A stretch of 64,000 nucleotides of DNA, taken from Planoprotostelium fungivorum. Taxonomy: Eukaryota > Evosea > Variosea > Cavosteliida > Cavosteliaceae. Shown one piece after another: positions 10,517 to 24,075 of the stretch. Where the stretch lies: contig MDYQ01000439.1 in assembly GCA_003024175.1 (NCBI GenBank), positions 1-64,000 on the forward strand, read 5' to 3'. A program made the translations under genes and the position numbers. How positions within the stretch are numbered: the first letter of the stretch is position 1; the number at the start of each line of letters is the position of its first letter. The notes under the pieces were generated by a model. That model did not search any database. It saw only the letters and a program-made list of their open reading frames with translations, and was not told the origin of the DNA.

Positions 10517-10989
10517 ATCTGGAGACGAGAGACGAACGTTTTGAGTGAGGAGTTTATCTAGGATACTCAAGACTAGCCTCGATATCCAATGTCAAAAGTA
10601 GGGCCAGGTGAAATGCAAATTACTTTTAGGTTTAGGTTCTGCAGGACGAGAAGGTGCAGGACGAAACGGGTTAGGGTGATGAGGAGGTATGTAGGGGCGA
10701 TTGTCACGCTGCATGACTGTATCCGGTTGCTTTGAGGTATGTAACGCATCNACTGTTCACGGTGTTACCCCTCCCGCACAAGGAGCCACCCCCACCGGTG
10801 AGAGTCGACCCTTCTTTATTCTCTTTTTATTCTCTTTATTCTCGTCGCGGTGTCCTCAGGGGCTCTACGGGCCTCTCAGGCTCTAGCTCGCATAGCGGCG
10901 GCCCTGGGTGTCGTTTTAGCTGTGGTCATGTGACCTTGGAGAATTTGAATCAATATCAAATATCAAATATTTTTGTTGTTGCTAATATA
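10517..10989. other. Non-coding spacer containing one undetermined base
   Basis: No gene was seen. There is one N at position 10751. The stretch around 10770-10920 is GC-rich compared with its flanks and includes TTTATTCTC repeats. Sequence on either side of the N need not be truly contiguous. Confidence 0.5.
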
Positions 10990-13138
10990 ATTCTTTTAGA
11001 TGTCCCCACTCAACTTCCTAACAATTCTTGGAGAGATCTTCGTGCAGATTGCAGTATGAATATTCCCATTGTAGGTTGATCAGATACTTACAAGAGGCTA
11101 TACAAGATAGCAGAAAACAACTGGGTAAACAAGGAAGAGAAAATGAAACAGAGGCATAAGATGGGTTACTTGTTAGGACTGAGTGGAATTGGCAAGTCAA
11201 CTATGCTCTCAGTCATCAAAGAACAGCTGATCATTGCGGCCTCACAAGACCAGAAATATGCATATGATGTGAGTATAGTAGGATCGTATTACCAATTTTA
11301 GTTCTGACTTGTTGGTAGTCGTCTTTCCTAAATTCTCTCAAGAATGCAGTTGAGGTCTATATTGACCTGTCAAATGGATCAGGACCAAATGGAGATGACA
11401 TGAGCATAGTATTTGCCTCTCGCCTGTTTGTCTCCTTGTCAGAGGGCTCTTCCTGGGGGAGACGCCGCACTCCAATTCCTGCTTCCAAGTTCACACCTCG
11501 TGTAGTTTGGGAACTGCTTGGCAAAGCGATCCAAGCAACTGGGAGGGACGGGTGGACTGCTGTCATTATTGCTGTTGACGAGAGTCAGTGGGTGACGGAC
11601 TCTGTTAGGTCACTCAACAGCTTTGCTGGATCCATTTTCAGCTTGATGACATCAGACGAGGTGGAGGTGGGACGATTGGGACAGTCTATCGCTGTTCAGC
11701 ACAAGACCTACATCATTCCGGTGAGTATTAATCAATATTTTTAGATTTTTAGTGGTTTATATACCACAGGTACTTGCTGGTACTGTCAATTCATCACAGA
11801 TGAAACAGTACAATGAAATCAGTAGTTTTCAGACGGAGTCTATTCCTCTACCCCTGATTAGTCCAGAGGACGCTATCACTGCAGCATGGAGACACTGACT
11901 AACAATATCACACAACACTTTCACAATGACATATGGGTGAAACGTCTGATATGGTCAGTGGGCAATCTCCAATTATGTGACTGACAAGCACAGTGCGTAT
12001 GGCACAATACCAAGAATGCTGGAAGACATAATATATGTGTTGAGGCAGGAATACCACGGAATTCCGGAGGTTCTGGAAAAGAGATTTATGGAACGATTCC
12101 ATAACTCCTATAAGGTGAGTCTTTGTGCAATTCTTCAGAGGACACCAAAAGTTGATGATATGAATACAGCCTGAGGCTGTCATTAATTCATTTGGAAATG
12201 ATCGTCTTGGTGCGCTCATCACAATGCTTTCAATAGCAAATATACCGACCAGACGTCTGAACACTGGTTATGAAGAGCTTCAGAATTACATCAAGGATAT
12301 GTCCTATAGAGGATACATCCAATTGGATGATGAGGGGCACATCATCATTCCGTATCACGTGTTAAATAATAAAATAATCTGGCAACAACCAGATTTGGAA
12401 TTGATATGACTATACCTACTGTGACAAGTTGCATGGTCTGGCAGGATTTTGAAAAGGTGAGACAATAGAATGAAACTGTGCAAAGAATATTTCTCAAGTT
12501 TGAAAGATCATTGCTCAATATCAGGCCTTACGAATTCGGCTCCTCAAATATGTTGGGGATGACTGCCTCTTACCGGGCGCACTCCTCAAACTGCAATGGA
12601 ACGTAGCTGTTTCGGAATTTCCGCAATACTATGTTGAGGATAAGCATCACTGCGTACTCAAGAATCCTCCTCGATTTTCACCTGAAGGTCAAATCTTAGA
12701 TGAACATTCCCAACTGCAACTCCCCCCAGGAATATTCAAATGTGGAACGAACAACCCCACTGTAGACATTCGTGTCATGGCTTACGATCAAGATTGCAAC
12801 TGTTGTATTGTGTGGGAACAATTGAAACACACTGGTGAATTTGGTCAAGTCCAATAATTTAGCCTTCTAATCTACAAACAGGTTCAAGTGTGAAGGTGTC
12901 ATCAGATGACATCAAGGAATTCTACTCTGAAGCTAAGGCTATCCACATTGACCCAAAGATACGGCCAAAAGGACCTAGGCTGGTGTTCATCACAAACAAG
13001 CTTCCAGAGTTTAGTAAGCAGGATATAGACAATCTATTGGAAAGATGCCAAGATCTGGCAGTGATCACTGGAGATCAAATGTATCAGTTTCTACCAATTT
13101 ATCTTGCTGAGGCAGTCTTGGCAACCTGGAACGAATAA
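10990..13138 (+). pseudogene. Crinkler-type P-loop NTPase with nuclease-like C-terminal region, apparently decayed
   Basis: Several exons on the plus strand build a protein of the Crinkler (CRN-RHS) class. It has a P-loop NTPase with Walker A GLSGIGKST (about 11.18-11.20 kb), a Walker B-like IIAVDES (about 11.57 kb), an AGT motif followed by IPLPLIS, and a GTIPRMLEDI stretch. A region ending VWEQLKHTG (about 12.75-12.83 kb) resembles the catalytic core of PD-(D/E)XK nucleases. Such proteins are known from protists, fungi and some animals, and are thought to act as effectors or as selfish or defence genes. Short introns are visible near 11.27-11.32 kb and 11.72-11.77 kb. The gene seems broken in more than one place and its last exon is duplicated downstream. 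The family rests on motif order, not on a search. Confidence 0.55.
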
Positions 13139-13162
13139 TAGAGATGGGAAATTTAAAAAACA
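12863..13162 (+). repeat. Tandem 300-bp duplication, copy 1 (last exon of the Crinkler-like gene)
   Basis: This unit recurs at 13252-13551 with a spacing of 389 bp and about three mismatches in 300 bp. It begins inside an intron end (CTTCTAATCTACAAACAG) and contains the whole 82-residue last exon and its stop. The near identity says the duplication is recent. Confidence 0.95.
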
Positions 13163-13251
13163 GATCTGCAGATCTGCTGTCTTCGTTCTTTTAGCTGTGA
13201 AAGGTAGTGGGTGCTCATAGGAGACCACTCTAGACTTGTTAGAGTCTTACA

Positions 13252-13551
13252 CCTTCTAATCTACAAACAGGTTCAAGTGTGAAGGTGTCATTAGATGACA
13301 TCAAGGAATTCTACTCTGAAGCTAAGACTATCCACATTGACCCAAAGATACGGCCAAAAGGACCTAGGCTGGTGTTCATCACAAACAAGCTTCCAGAGTT
13401 TAGTAAGCAGGATATAGACAATCTATTGGAAAGATGCCAAGATCTGGCAGTGATCACTGGAGATCAAATGTATCAGTTTCTACCAATTTATCTTGCTGAG
13501 GCAGTCTTGGCAACCTGGAACAAATAATAGAGATGGGAAATTTAAAAAACA
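13252..13551 (+). repeat. Tandem 300-bp duplication, copy 2
   Basis: Same exon and splice acceptor as copy 1, with the reading frame kept open to the stop. A transcript could in principle use either copy as its 3' exon. The 89 bp between the copies are unrelated to the unit. Confidence 0.95.
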
Positions 13552-13989
13552 CATTTAATGAATTTTTGCACTACCCTTTACAAGTGAGTGTTGTTTGCAA
13601 TGATGTTGACAGCTATTATTAATATTTCCTCTCAGCAAGCTATCTCATCTTTCTTCTCTTCTATCTTTTTTTGGAATTTTTTTATTTCTTCTCTGGTTGA
13701 TTGTAAATGTGTAACTTGGATTGTATATTGTGTCTCTTCCATGATCCTGAAGTCTAGAGTGATCGGAATACCCAAGTGCAACTTGACACAAAAGTTTGGG
13801 CTACAAGCGGCAAATTTATATGCATCCAGATGTCTGATGATGTCAAGGAATGGAGAAAGCTGAAATAGGAGCAACAGAGATTCAGATGGCATGAAGTATC
13901 CTGGCTGGAGACCGAGATCTTTTGCCAGAATTAACTGCTGACGTTCTGCTGGGATAGTTCTCAGAATTGTAAGTGTTCTTCTATTTGGT
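13552..13989. other. Spacer or kinase N-terminal remnants
   Basis: No clear gene. A T-rich tract (about 13620-13700) is followed by plus-strand sequence containing KEWRKLK and FRWHEVSWLETEI in one frame at about 13.84-13.93 kb. That may be the N-lobe of the kinase that follows, but I could not confirm it. Confidence 0.3.
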
Positions 13990-14726
13990 ATAAGTGAAAT
14001 TCTGGAGAATATTGAATTGATGATGTCCTATAGGGGTTGTTTCAGCTCAACTCTCTATAAGCTCTATTCAATGGACTACATCATGTGTATAAGGCATTGG
14101 ACTACTTACATGAAAAACATGTGGTTCACATGGATGTCAAGCCAGCTAATATATTTGTGGCCACAGATGGAATCTGGTTCCTTGGCAATTATGGCTCATG
14201 TGTCAAGGAAAACACATCTATTCTGTCATACACTCATCTGTATCACCCTGAGAATCTGAAAGGTAAGAACAATACATGAGTGGATCACACTTAAGCAAAT
14301 AGGCTAAATATGACTGGTATATGCTTTGGGCATCAATAGCCACAGAAATTGAGAAGGGAAATTGTGACGGCACTCCAGTACCCTGGATGGGACCTAATTC
14401 TAGAATTTTAGAAGATGAACTCCAAAACATTGTAGATAGAAATACCACATCAATCCCGAGTTTTTAAGGCAAATGAACCACCTTTGTGAAGCTGGTGGAA
14501 GATAAAGATGTAAATGTATAAAAATCTAATTATTGTTTATATGCAATGTCATTGTGAACACTATCAGTTGCTCTGGCCTAAGTTCAAGGATTACCTGGAT
14601 GAAATATCAGCTCAAATAGTAAAAAAAGAGACTGGACCAGATGCAAGAGACAGAATCAGAAGAAGGATACTGCAAGCTGCAGAGAATACAGGAGATGACA
14701 CTGATGTTGATGTTGAAAATGAGTAG
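13990..14726 (+). pseudogene. Atypical protein kinase C-lobe fragment plus tail
   Basis: A frame at about 14085-14262 contains a kinase catalytic loop, HMDVKPANIF, preceded by ALDYLHEKHVV. The place of the DFG motif is taken by GNYGS. After a short intron (about 14263-14305) the frame continues with KYDWYMLWASIATEIEKG, corresponding to the C-lobe helix after the APE region. The conserved tail FKDYLDEISA...RIRRRILQAAEN follows at 14580-14726 and ends in an acidic stretch. The HxDxKxxN residues are kept, but the changed DFG suggests a weak or dead kinase. The N-lobe with the ATP-binding loop was not found. Kinases of this look occur beside Crinkler modules in some eukaryotes, which fits the neighbour upstream. 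Confidence 0.5.
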
Positions 14727-15305
14727 TCTGTGCAATTTCAGAGTAAAACATAGGAAAATAAGTAAATCTTCTTTTTTATGCTCTTGATAAGCACTAAAAA
14801 CACTAGAAACTTACTATATTTACTATAAATCTACTTTATATATTGTGCGGTTCGTTCTCCAACCATTTAAAATTAGTACACAAAAACACGGTTATTATCG
14901 TGTCTGTTGCTATTAGCAACTCGGTTTATTAACGTGAAAATTTTAAAAGGTATGAAAACGAACCCGCTGGACAATAACTACCATCTTACCAAATTTTACT
15001 ATTCTTACTATTTGTTTACTTCTAATTTACCCAGCAAAATTACTATATTTACTATAATATTACCTAATTACTACATTTTACTATGACACAATGGTGGAAC
15101 TGCACCTCTGCACCTTTTGCCTCCTTGTGTCTTTTGTATGATTTGAGTGTATACATTTCCACCCAGACTGCATAAAGCAAGTTCTGAGCGTGCAAACACT
15201 TACAAATGTTTTGCAGAGGATTACCAAACAGAACACAGGAGGTGAGCATTCAGTGCAAGGTGAGTTGTAGAGAAATCCGCTATAATATTCCCTTTTACTA
15301 TGATG
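14727..15305. repeat. AT-rich spacer with duplicated segments Y and X, copy 2
   Basis: 15042-15100 matches 9455-9525 (segment Y) and 15158-15305 matches 8027-8182 (segment X), both in the same orientation. The order is tail, Y, X here, but X, tail, Y in the first copy, so rearrangement followed the duplication. Many TTTACTAT-type words fill the rest. Confidence 0.7.
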
Positions 15306-15992
15306 AGGAGATCTCCGAAGGGCAAAATTGGAAAATTGGAGGTCATGTGCGGGAACATCGATGGTGATGTTCGCTCAAGATCGTCAATGCCGTTCACCAC
15401 GAAGGCTCAACCGAGGTAGAGAGGGTCACATACTTGGACGGGCAAAGAGACCCCATTGCGAGGACAATGATACAATGCAAAGGGAGTAGTCGAGTGTGAG
15501 GATCATTATGAGAGGAGAAATTAGACGGTTCTGCAGTGTAAATTATCGTCTTTGGATATGCCACCATCTTCGATCATCCATCCATCCAAAACATCTGGCG
15601 GCGACATTTAACCCAACTGACCGATTATAGACGTATTTTGTGCCCGACACTCTTTGAATGATCTGGACCCGTCCATGGTGAGTTGGCTCAATCGACGGTC
15701 ATATATGTCTCTCTCAATGCTTTGTACTCTTCCTGTTCATCTGATCGATTCATCACTCTCCTCTTCTGTGATGTCTTCTGCCCCTTCAATACAGCTCTTC
15801 GCCTCTTTCTTCAAGAGACCAACAACTCGAATTGTTTTGCTCATCAGTCTCCCGCGAGGCGATAAAAAGGCACGCCGACGATGAGGTTGATCAAGCTCTC
15901 AAGTCACGTGATAAAATTGTAGATCGTCGGCATAACTGTGTGACTCGAATACAACTAGCCAACATTTCTGCCTTTGACAGAAAGCAGATGAG
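15306..15992. other. Spacer at the edge of the host gene block; possible small minus-strand exons
   Basis: No gene is confidently seen. On the minus strand an ATG at 15844 starts a plausible exon (MSKTIRVVGLLKKEAKS) followed by more coding-like pieces down to about 15590, but the frames could be joined only with an implausibly short intron. If real, it would be a small gene head to head with PIGT. Confidence 0.25.
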
Positions 15993-17991
15993 ATGCGTTG
16001 GCTGATCTTCGTTCTCTTTCTGACGTGGTCTTCTGCACATGGAGATACCATTTCACGCGAGGATTTCACAGAACAATTACGACTGAAGCCTCTCCCTGAT
16101 TCCAAATTATTGGCCACCTTTGATTTCACTTTCACATCACCATGGCCCAAGAACCAATCAGGTACGATCATCGAATGTTACCGTCGTAACTGTGGGATAG
16201 AAGAACACTACAGATTGGTACCCAAATCGATGATACGCATCATCAAAGACTATACAGTGAACGAACTACATCTGAGCTTCACACAAGGCCGTTGGTCTAC
16301 CTCTAGATGGGGCCGTCCCCTCTCTTCTGCACCCCCAGGCTCTGAGCTTTGGGTTTACTTCTTCCCCTCCTCCAACTCCTCCTTCAACGAAAGGTATCAT
16401 CCACTTTCGACGCAGAATTGAAGAAAGCAGAGTCGATGATCTATGGAGCGGCGTCAGCACCACTCTCTCTGGTTTGTACTGCGCTTCATTGGGTCAACTG
16501 AAGAAGGGCTCCACCTGCTCACCTCGAGAGACCTTCTCTCCAGAGGGTCACCTCCTATCACAGAGGAGGGAGCTGTTGAGGTACGGTGTGCTGCCCAGAG
16601 AAGGTGTCTGCACAGAGAATCTCACTCCCTGGCTCAAACAGCTACCCTGCTCTTCTTCCGTACGTCTCTCTTCTTCTTGTGACGTCCTCACACGATACAG
16701 GCTGGAATGGGTGCTCTACTGAAACCGACGAGGCTGTACGATACTCACTGGCACTCTATGAGTGTCAACATCCGAAGAATATATCATCCGGTGAGAGGAG
16801 AGAAGAGGAAGTAGATTGACGATGAAAGGAGGAGAAGACCTTCACGTTGGAGCTGAGACAGAGTCTGTCGGTGGTCATGGACAGGAAGAGTTCAGGTGAG
16901 AGGAGGGAGAGACAAAGAGTGAAAGAGGGCAGACTGGACTCTGAACAGTCTCTTCGGAGTCAACGAGGTGAAAGGATGTCCATTGGCGAGAGAGAGCCGA
17001 TTGATCGCTCACACGTACCCCGAATCGCTCAAGATCAGACCCCTCCCCACCTACAATATCAGCGACAACATTCACGTCTGGGTTCTTAAATCGAACGTCA
17101 GCACGACACTGAGAGGGAAATCGAGTCGAGTGAACGATGGTGAGAGAAGATTGAGGGGGGAGCTGATGAGAACAGAGGGAGAGGGGGACAGAGACGTGGA
17201 TGTCAGGAGATATCTGACGGGTCACGGCCTTGAATACGGTGGAATCGCATCCGAGATGACGAACGTGAGAGATGAACCGGTAGAGATCACTTACTTGGAC
17301 ATGCTACCATGGTCAGTCGTCATCCTCGGATCATTCCCTCACCTCTTCAGGTTCCTTCGTTTGTACTTCCACACTCTACGCTTGACCATCAATGGAATAC
17401 CGGTAGAGGATCCCACGAAAGGTGAGAGGATGGGAGGTGAAAGTGACAAGGGCAGTGATGGAGTGGTGGGTATTTCGACCTGCAGAAGTGGGAACGACGA
17501 ACATGATCGAATTCAAGATGATCCTTCCCCCTCGATCGACCACACTGGTCACCGTACAATACGAGAAGGTGGGAGGAAGGAGAAGAGATAGAGAGTGATG
17601 GATGTCAGGCCTTCCTTCATTGGACGGAGCATCCACCCGATGCGAACCGTGGATTTGATCTGGGATCGGCTGTCATCACCGTTCACTCGGCCTCTCCCTA
17701 TCGTTTCTATTCCGATTGTCTTCTCTTGAGCCTTCCGACCCCAGATTTCAGTGAGTGAAGACATTGAAATATCGATCTGACGATGGAGGTATGCCTTACA
17801 ACGTCGTCACCCTCACGGGAACGGTGTTCGCTCTCTTCTTCGGTGCGACGTACAATCTTCTCATCCGAAGGGGAGGAAAGGGAAAGGAGGACAACGAATA
17901 TGTATCGAACAGACCGATCGCCAGGATCATCCGAATGGTTCTGTCTTTCATCGACACCACTCCTCAGCAGGGTGACACTTCCAAGGAATAA
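15993..17991 (+). CDS. PIGT: GPI transamidase subunit PIG-T
   Basis: PIG-T is the central luminal subunit of the GPI transamidase, the ER complex that swaps the C-terminal signal of a precursor for a GPI anchor. The start MRWLIFVLFLTWSSAHG is a signal peptide. Exon after exon matches the family: HYRLVPKS, ELHLSFTQGRW, LSGLYCASLG, CTENLTPWLKQLPC, LELRQSLSVV, AFLHWTEHPPDA, and the C-terminal membrane segment after PDFS-MPYNVVTLTG. The end is an ER-type tail. About nine or ten exons are separated by introns of 34-40 nt, for instance 16791-16828. The first junction at 16394 is best closed at 16430 (37 nt). The 3' end lies close to that of the ArfGAP gene on the other strand. Identification is firm; exact exon edges are less so. 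Confidence 0.9.
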
Positions 17992-18067
17992 ACGATTCCT
18001 TTTCTGTGTCTTTATGAACAGCGGACTGCGATCCTCGTTTGTCCATCTCCGTAATATGTACACTCGG

Positions 18068-20173
<2,106 letters not shown>

Positions 20174-20309
20174 CTGCGTATTCTGGAAATTTGGACATTG
20201 AACGGTATCCACCCCGTGGCCCCTTCCGAAGATTGATTTTCTGCCGCATTTAAATTTGAGTGATTTCTGTTGTCTGATGTCATTCGGTGATTGTCAACAG
20301 AACATCGTG

Positions 20310-22140
20310 ATGATTACTTCGTGTGTGAGACCGAGGGCTTTATGGATCGGATGTGTGTGGCCACAGCCAAAGTCCTCCGCAGCAGGTCTCCACTCCATGT
20401 CTGTCCTTCGAGCCTTGAAGAAAGGTTCCTTCAATATCACAGCCTGTTCTAGCAACAAGATGGATCAACACAGCACCGCGCTAAATCAGATCGACATCAA
20501 CACCGTGCATTTTCTCCCTAACGAATCTCACTTTGATGAATACATCCAGTCTCTTAATCCGACCGTAGGTAGGTCGATTCATTCATCATCATCGTAACTG
20601 AGATCATCAAAGTTATATACGACCGGTTCACGATGGAGGAACAGGTCAGTGCACATCACAATTAACGTTTCATGAGTCTATCTAGTTTGGTTGGAGAGTG
20701 AGAAAACACGCACCAGAAGCACTGACCATACTGGATACCCAAGACATTCATTCTCTTCGAAATGGTCGCCACCGTCTTCTCGAGCAGGGTGGACGATTCC
20801 ACGACGACATTCTAACTGATTGAGACAGGTGCTTCTATTCACCAAGTGAAAGAGTTCTGTCCACCCGTGGTATCTGAAATTGACGGGAGTGCGAACAGCG
20901 AAATCATCAGAGAATTGGTACGTACAATCGAGAGTGAGGAATTGATGAGAGCAGAGCTCGATACACCGCAGTGATCACACTTGGGTGGTTTCAGATTACG
21001 AACAGAAGATGTTGGATGAAGTCTACGCCATTGAACGAGAGAAGGTGTCCGTTTGCTCCTTCTTCTATTCGGAAGCAGAGATGAACAAGTGAGAATACGA
21101 ATGATGAGACACACCGTGACATAATAAGGCGGAGAGAAGAGAGTAAAGGATGGGGGAGAAGGAAGAACTTTTGCATGATCGGTAACTTCAGGTGAGAATC
21201 GATTGCATTCATCTGTCTCATTGCAGCAATCAGACATCGACCGAACACGGACCAATTGACGGTGAGTACATAGGTGAGGATGAAGAATGAGACAGACACA
21301 GTGGACGATAGAAAAGTTATGGCCCAGGATCAGAGAAAAGTTGAATCACCAAGCTGAACTGCACGTCTATGGAGCCTACCCAGACAGAGGATCCCTAGCC
21401 TTAACGGACAAGAACTTGGGCGTGAAAGTCAGAGGAGTCATAGAAGATCAATACGACATGCTCCAGAGATACAGAATCAACTTTGCACCATTGCGATTCG
21501 GTGCCGGAATCAAAGGGTGAGATGAAACACCAGTCCTTCTCACGACTGAATCTCTGCCAGGAAAATCTCTGATGGTTTCTTCTGTGGAACACCCACTATC
21601 ACCACGAGAATCGGTGAGTCACTGACACAGAAGAAGATAAGGATCACAAACGAGAGACTGAAATGCCCAGGCGGAGAGGGAATGACATTAGATGGCAGTG
21701 ACAACGATGGACAGTGGGGAGGAATCATATCACGTCGCGCATCAGACTCTGGACTCGAAGATGAGCTGGTGGAAGGAGCAGTGCGACTGTACACGGATCA
21801 GGTGCATGAGAATGAGGGAGAAGGCTGACGATTTCAGACCTTGTGGGAGGAGAAGAGAGAGCATGGGTATAATGTCATTCGAGAAATGTTCAGCGAGGAG
21901 AAGAACGAACGTGTGATGATGGACACGATCAACGAACTGGTAGCCAACAAGAAGAGGATCAGAGAGAAAAACTTGACAGGAGCTCTTCTGTGGTGAGAGA
22001 TGATGCTGATGTTGTCACATGGAGTGAGAATATGCAGGAGCAATATGATGAGGAGTACAGAGTATATGTCGCGCTACGTGGAGAAGAAGAACGAATTCAA
22101 TCTCTTGATAAGTAGAATGGAGATTGAAAATACACGATGA
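20310..22140 (+). CDS. Bacterial-type glycosyltransferase (GT4-like)
   Basis: The product transfers a sugar from a nucleotide sugar, judged by its GT-B-type C-terminal half: ELHVYGAYPDR, NFAPLRFGAGIKGK and GTPTITTRIGAEGM are the usual donor-binding stretches of family-4-like transferases. The N-terminal half reads IGCVWPQPKSSAAG, VVIYDRF-like, FGWRVRKHAPEALTILDTQD and HSLR, which I know mainly from bacterial glycosyltransferases annotated as group 1. No signal peptide or membrane segment is seen, so it is probably cytosolic. Start at ATG 20310 (MITSCVRP); ATG 20256 in the same frame is possible. Five or more small introns split it, so it is not bacterial contamination. The stop lies only 15 bp from the stop of the dynein light chain gene. 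A transfer from bacteria followed by intron gain is plausible. Confidence 0.75.
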
Positions 22141-22155
22141 GAAGTATTCAGCTCT

Positions 22156-22629
22156 TCATTCAGCACTGGGGTCTTGTACTACAATCAACATATATTCCTT
22201 ATCTACCGCAGTTAGGCTCGATGGATGAGATGACTCACCTGGTGCCACCATGATTTCGTGTTTCTTGGATCGAATTCGAAGGAAGGTCAAATCGTTCTGA
22301 ATTATCGTCATCAGAAGGCAATGTGTTGCATCGGGTGATATGATATCATTGATTGATGACTTGTCGAATAGCATTTCTATTTCACTCACGGAGGTGTCCA
22401 ACTCGCGAACGACCGACCGAGCTTTTCCGGCCAGTTGAGTGAGAAGAGAACTGTACTTAGCCGTCAACTCATTGTCCAAGGTCGATTTGATGGTGACCCC
22501 AGCGCTATTTACAATAACGATTCCCAATACGCCTTTATGCCCTTGGACTCTCTTGATCGTCTCTTCGATTTCAGACTGATAGAAACCATCAGTTCACTTG
22601 CATCATATCGTGATAGGATGTATCACCAT
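22156..22629 (-). CDS. DYNLRB1: Dynein light chain roadblock
   Basis: This is a roadblock/LC7 light chain of cytoplasmic dynein, binding the intermediate chain in the motor complex. The spliced protein starts [16 protein letters not shown] with an intron (51 nt, 22576-22626) directly after the ATG. It continues [27 protein letters not shown] and [17 protein letters not shown], and ends [14 protein letters not shown], about 96 residues, the normal length. Two further introns divide it near 22300-22390 and 22205-22240; both leave the frame open when unspliced, so the genomic frame looks longer than the protein. It stands head to head with STRAP, 177 bp apart, and tail to tail with the glycosyltransferase. 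Confidence 0.9.
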
Positions 22630-22806
22630 CTATAAAATACGACTGTTTGTGTCTGTTGGTTGAAAGTGTTGCGATGAGCGTCGAAAAATAGAAGGTTGCA
22701 TTCGATTGAAAAATGGGTGATCTGATGCCATTCCACGCACACGTGCACGTTTTCTCTTTCCTGTAGAGCAGCTCCCTTCTGGAATCCATTCTATTCTAGT
22801 TATATA

Positions 22807-24057
22807 ATGACGACGTCTTCGAATAGTTCTTCCAGAAAGATTCCTCTCATCTGTGGAGGTCATTCCAGACCTGTACCCGAGATTGCTTACAGTCCAGTCA
22901 CTCCTGATGGTTTCTTCCTTGTCAGTGCTTGCCTGGGTAATATTTTTTCTCTTCCCCTGAGACTAAAGAAGAAATGCAGATGGCAAGGCCATGCTGAGAA
23001 ATGGAGTCACAGGTGACTGGTTGGGAACATTCCAGGGACACAAGGGAGCTGTTTGGTCCGCTCAGATCAATGTCAAGGCCGACCGCGTTATCACTGGCTC
23101 AGCTGATTACACCGCGTGAGAGGATGACACAGACACCGAATTATCTGTTGATTCTAAAACAGTAAAATTTGGGATGCTCTCACGGGAGAGGAGATACACA
23201 CGTTCACTCAAAATCGCATCATCAAGACAGTCCAATTTTCCAAAGTGAGATCACCTGCAACATCAGTCGCTGAAGAGAGAACAGGACGACTCAAAGATAC
23301 TCACCGGAGGACAAGACAAGATTCTACGTATATACGATCTAAATAACCCAAAAGATGAGCCCCTCAGCATAGCGGGACACACCAACACCATCAAAACGGC
23401 GCTGTGGACGAACGAGAACACCATCATCAGCGGCGGCCAAGATAACACCTTCAGAGTGTGGGACGTCAGGAACGGAAGCCAAGTGAAAGAGCTTCCCTTC
23501 AAGAGCCCCGTCACCGGCATCGAATGCTCTCTCGATGGAAAGCATGTGACCGTGACGGCAGGAAAGGAAGTCTTCTTCTTGAACGTTCAGTCCTTCGACG
23601 TCATCAAGTCCTACACCCTCGGAATCGAGCTGAACACGGCCTCTCTCTCCCCTGATGCTTCCACCTTTGTCACCGGTGGTTCCACTGATTTCTGGGTTCG
23701 TGTCTTTGATTTCAACTCGGCTCAAGAGCTCGGTGAGTTTCTCTTTCTCTCCTTTTTTCTTTTTCTGTCTATCCTTTTTCGTTTACTGAAAGATCGTAGA
23801 ATGTCACAAGGGACACCACGGACCCGTGCACTGTCTTCGTTTCGCTCCCGATGGTGCAACCTTCTCTTCGGGGTGAGTCACTCTCTCTTTCTGTCCACTT
23901 GACACTCTTCACGAGAACATGACTCTATGAGAACATGCACCACAGAGAGACTGAAAGTAGTAGGAGCGAGGATGGTACCATCAGACTGTGGCAGAACGGA
24001 GATGTCAAGTGCTACGGTCTCTGGCAGGAATGGAAGGACAAGGAATCCTTCCAATAG
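22807..24057 (+). CDS. STRAP: Serine-threonine kinase receptor-associated protein (WD40)
   Basis: STRAP is a seven-bladed WD40 protein. It works as the UNRIP subunit of the SMN complex and as a regulator of TGF-beta receptor signalling. The protein opens with [15 protein letters not shown] and runs through [61 protein letters not shown] and a last repeat [14 protein letters not shown], closing with [11 protein letters not shown]. Blade spacing and length (about 330 residues) match the family. Five introns of about 40-50 nt interrupt it. The stop is only 18 bp from the stop of PIGB on the other strand, so the two 3' UTRs must overlap. It shares a 177-bp promoter region with DYNLRB1. Confidence 0.9.
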
Positions 24058-24075
24058 ATCCTCTCCTCCACTCTT

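Noticed and set aside
10660-10690. Telomere-type repeat (GGTTAGGG)
   Set aside because: Only a single TTAGGG word is present, which is expected by chance.
15590-15844. Small minus-strand gene opposite PIGT
   Set aside because: Joining the exons needs an intron of about 16 nt and there is no family match. It is kept only as a low-confidence remark.
16394-16415. A 22-nt intron in PIGT
   Set aside because: The frame also closes with a 37-nt intron ending at 16430, which fits the sizes seen in the rest of the gene, so an ultra-short intron is not needed.
22576-22597. A 22-nt intron in DYNLRB1 with a start of M-M-Q
   Set aside because: A 51-nt intron directly after the ATG at 22629 gives a start (M-SEIEET) that matches the family better.
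22589-22789. Longer N-terminus for DYNLRB1 from an upstream ATG
   Set aside because: The upstream residues have no roadblock similarity and would make the protein much longer than the family.
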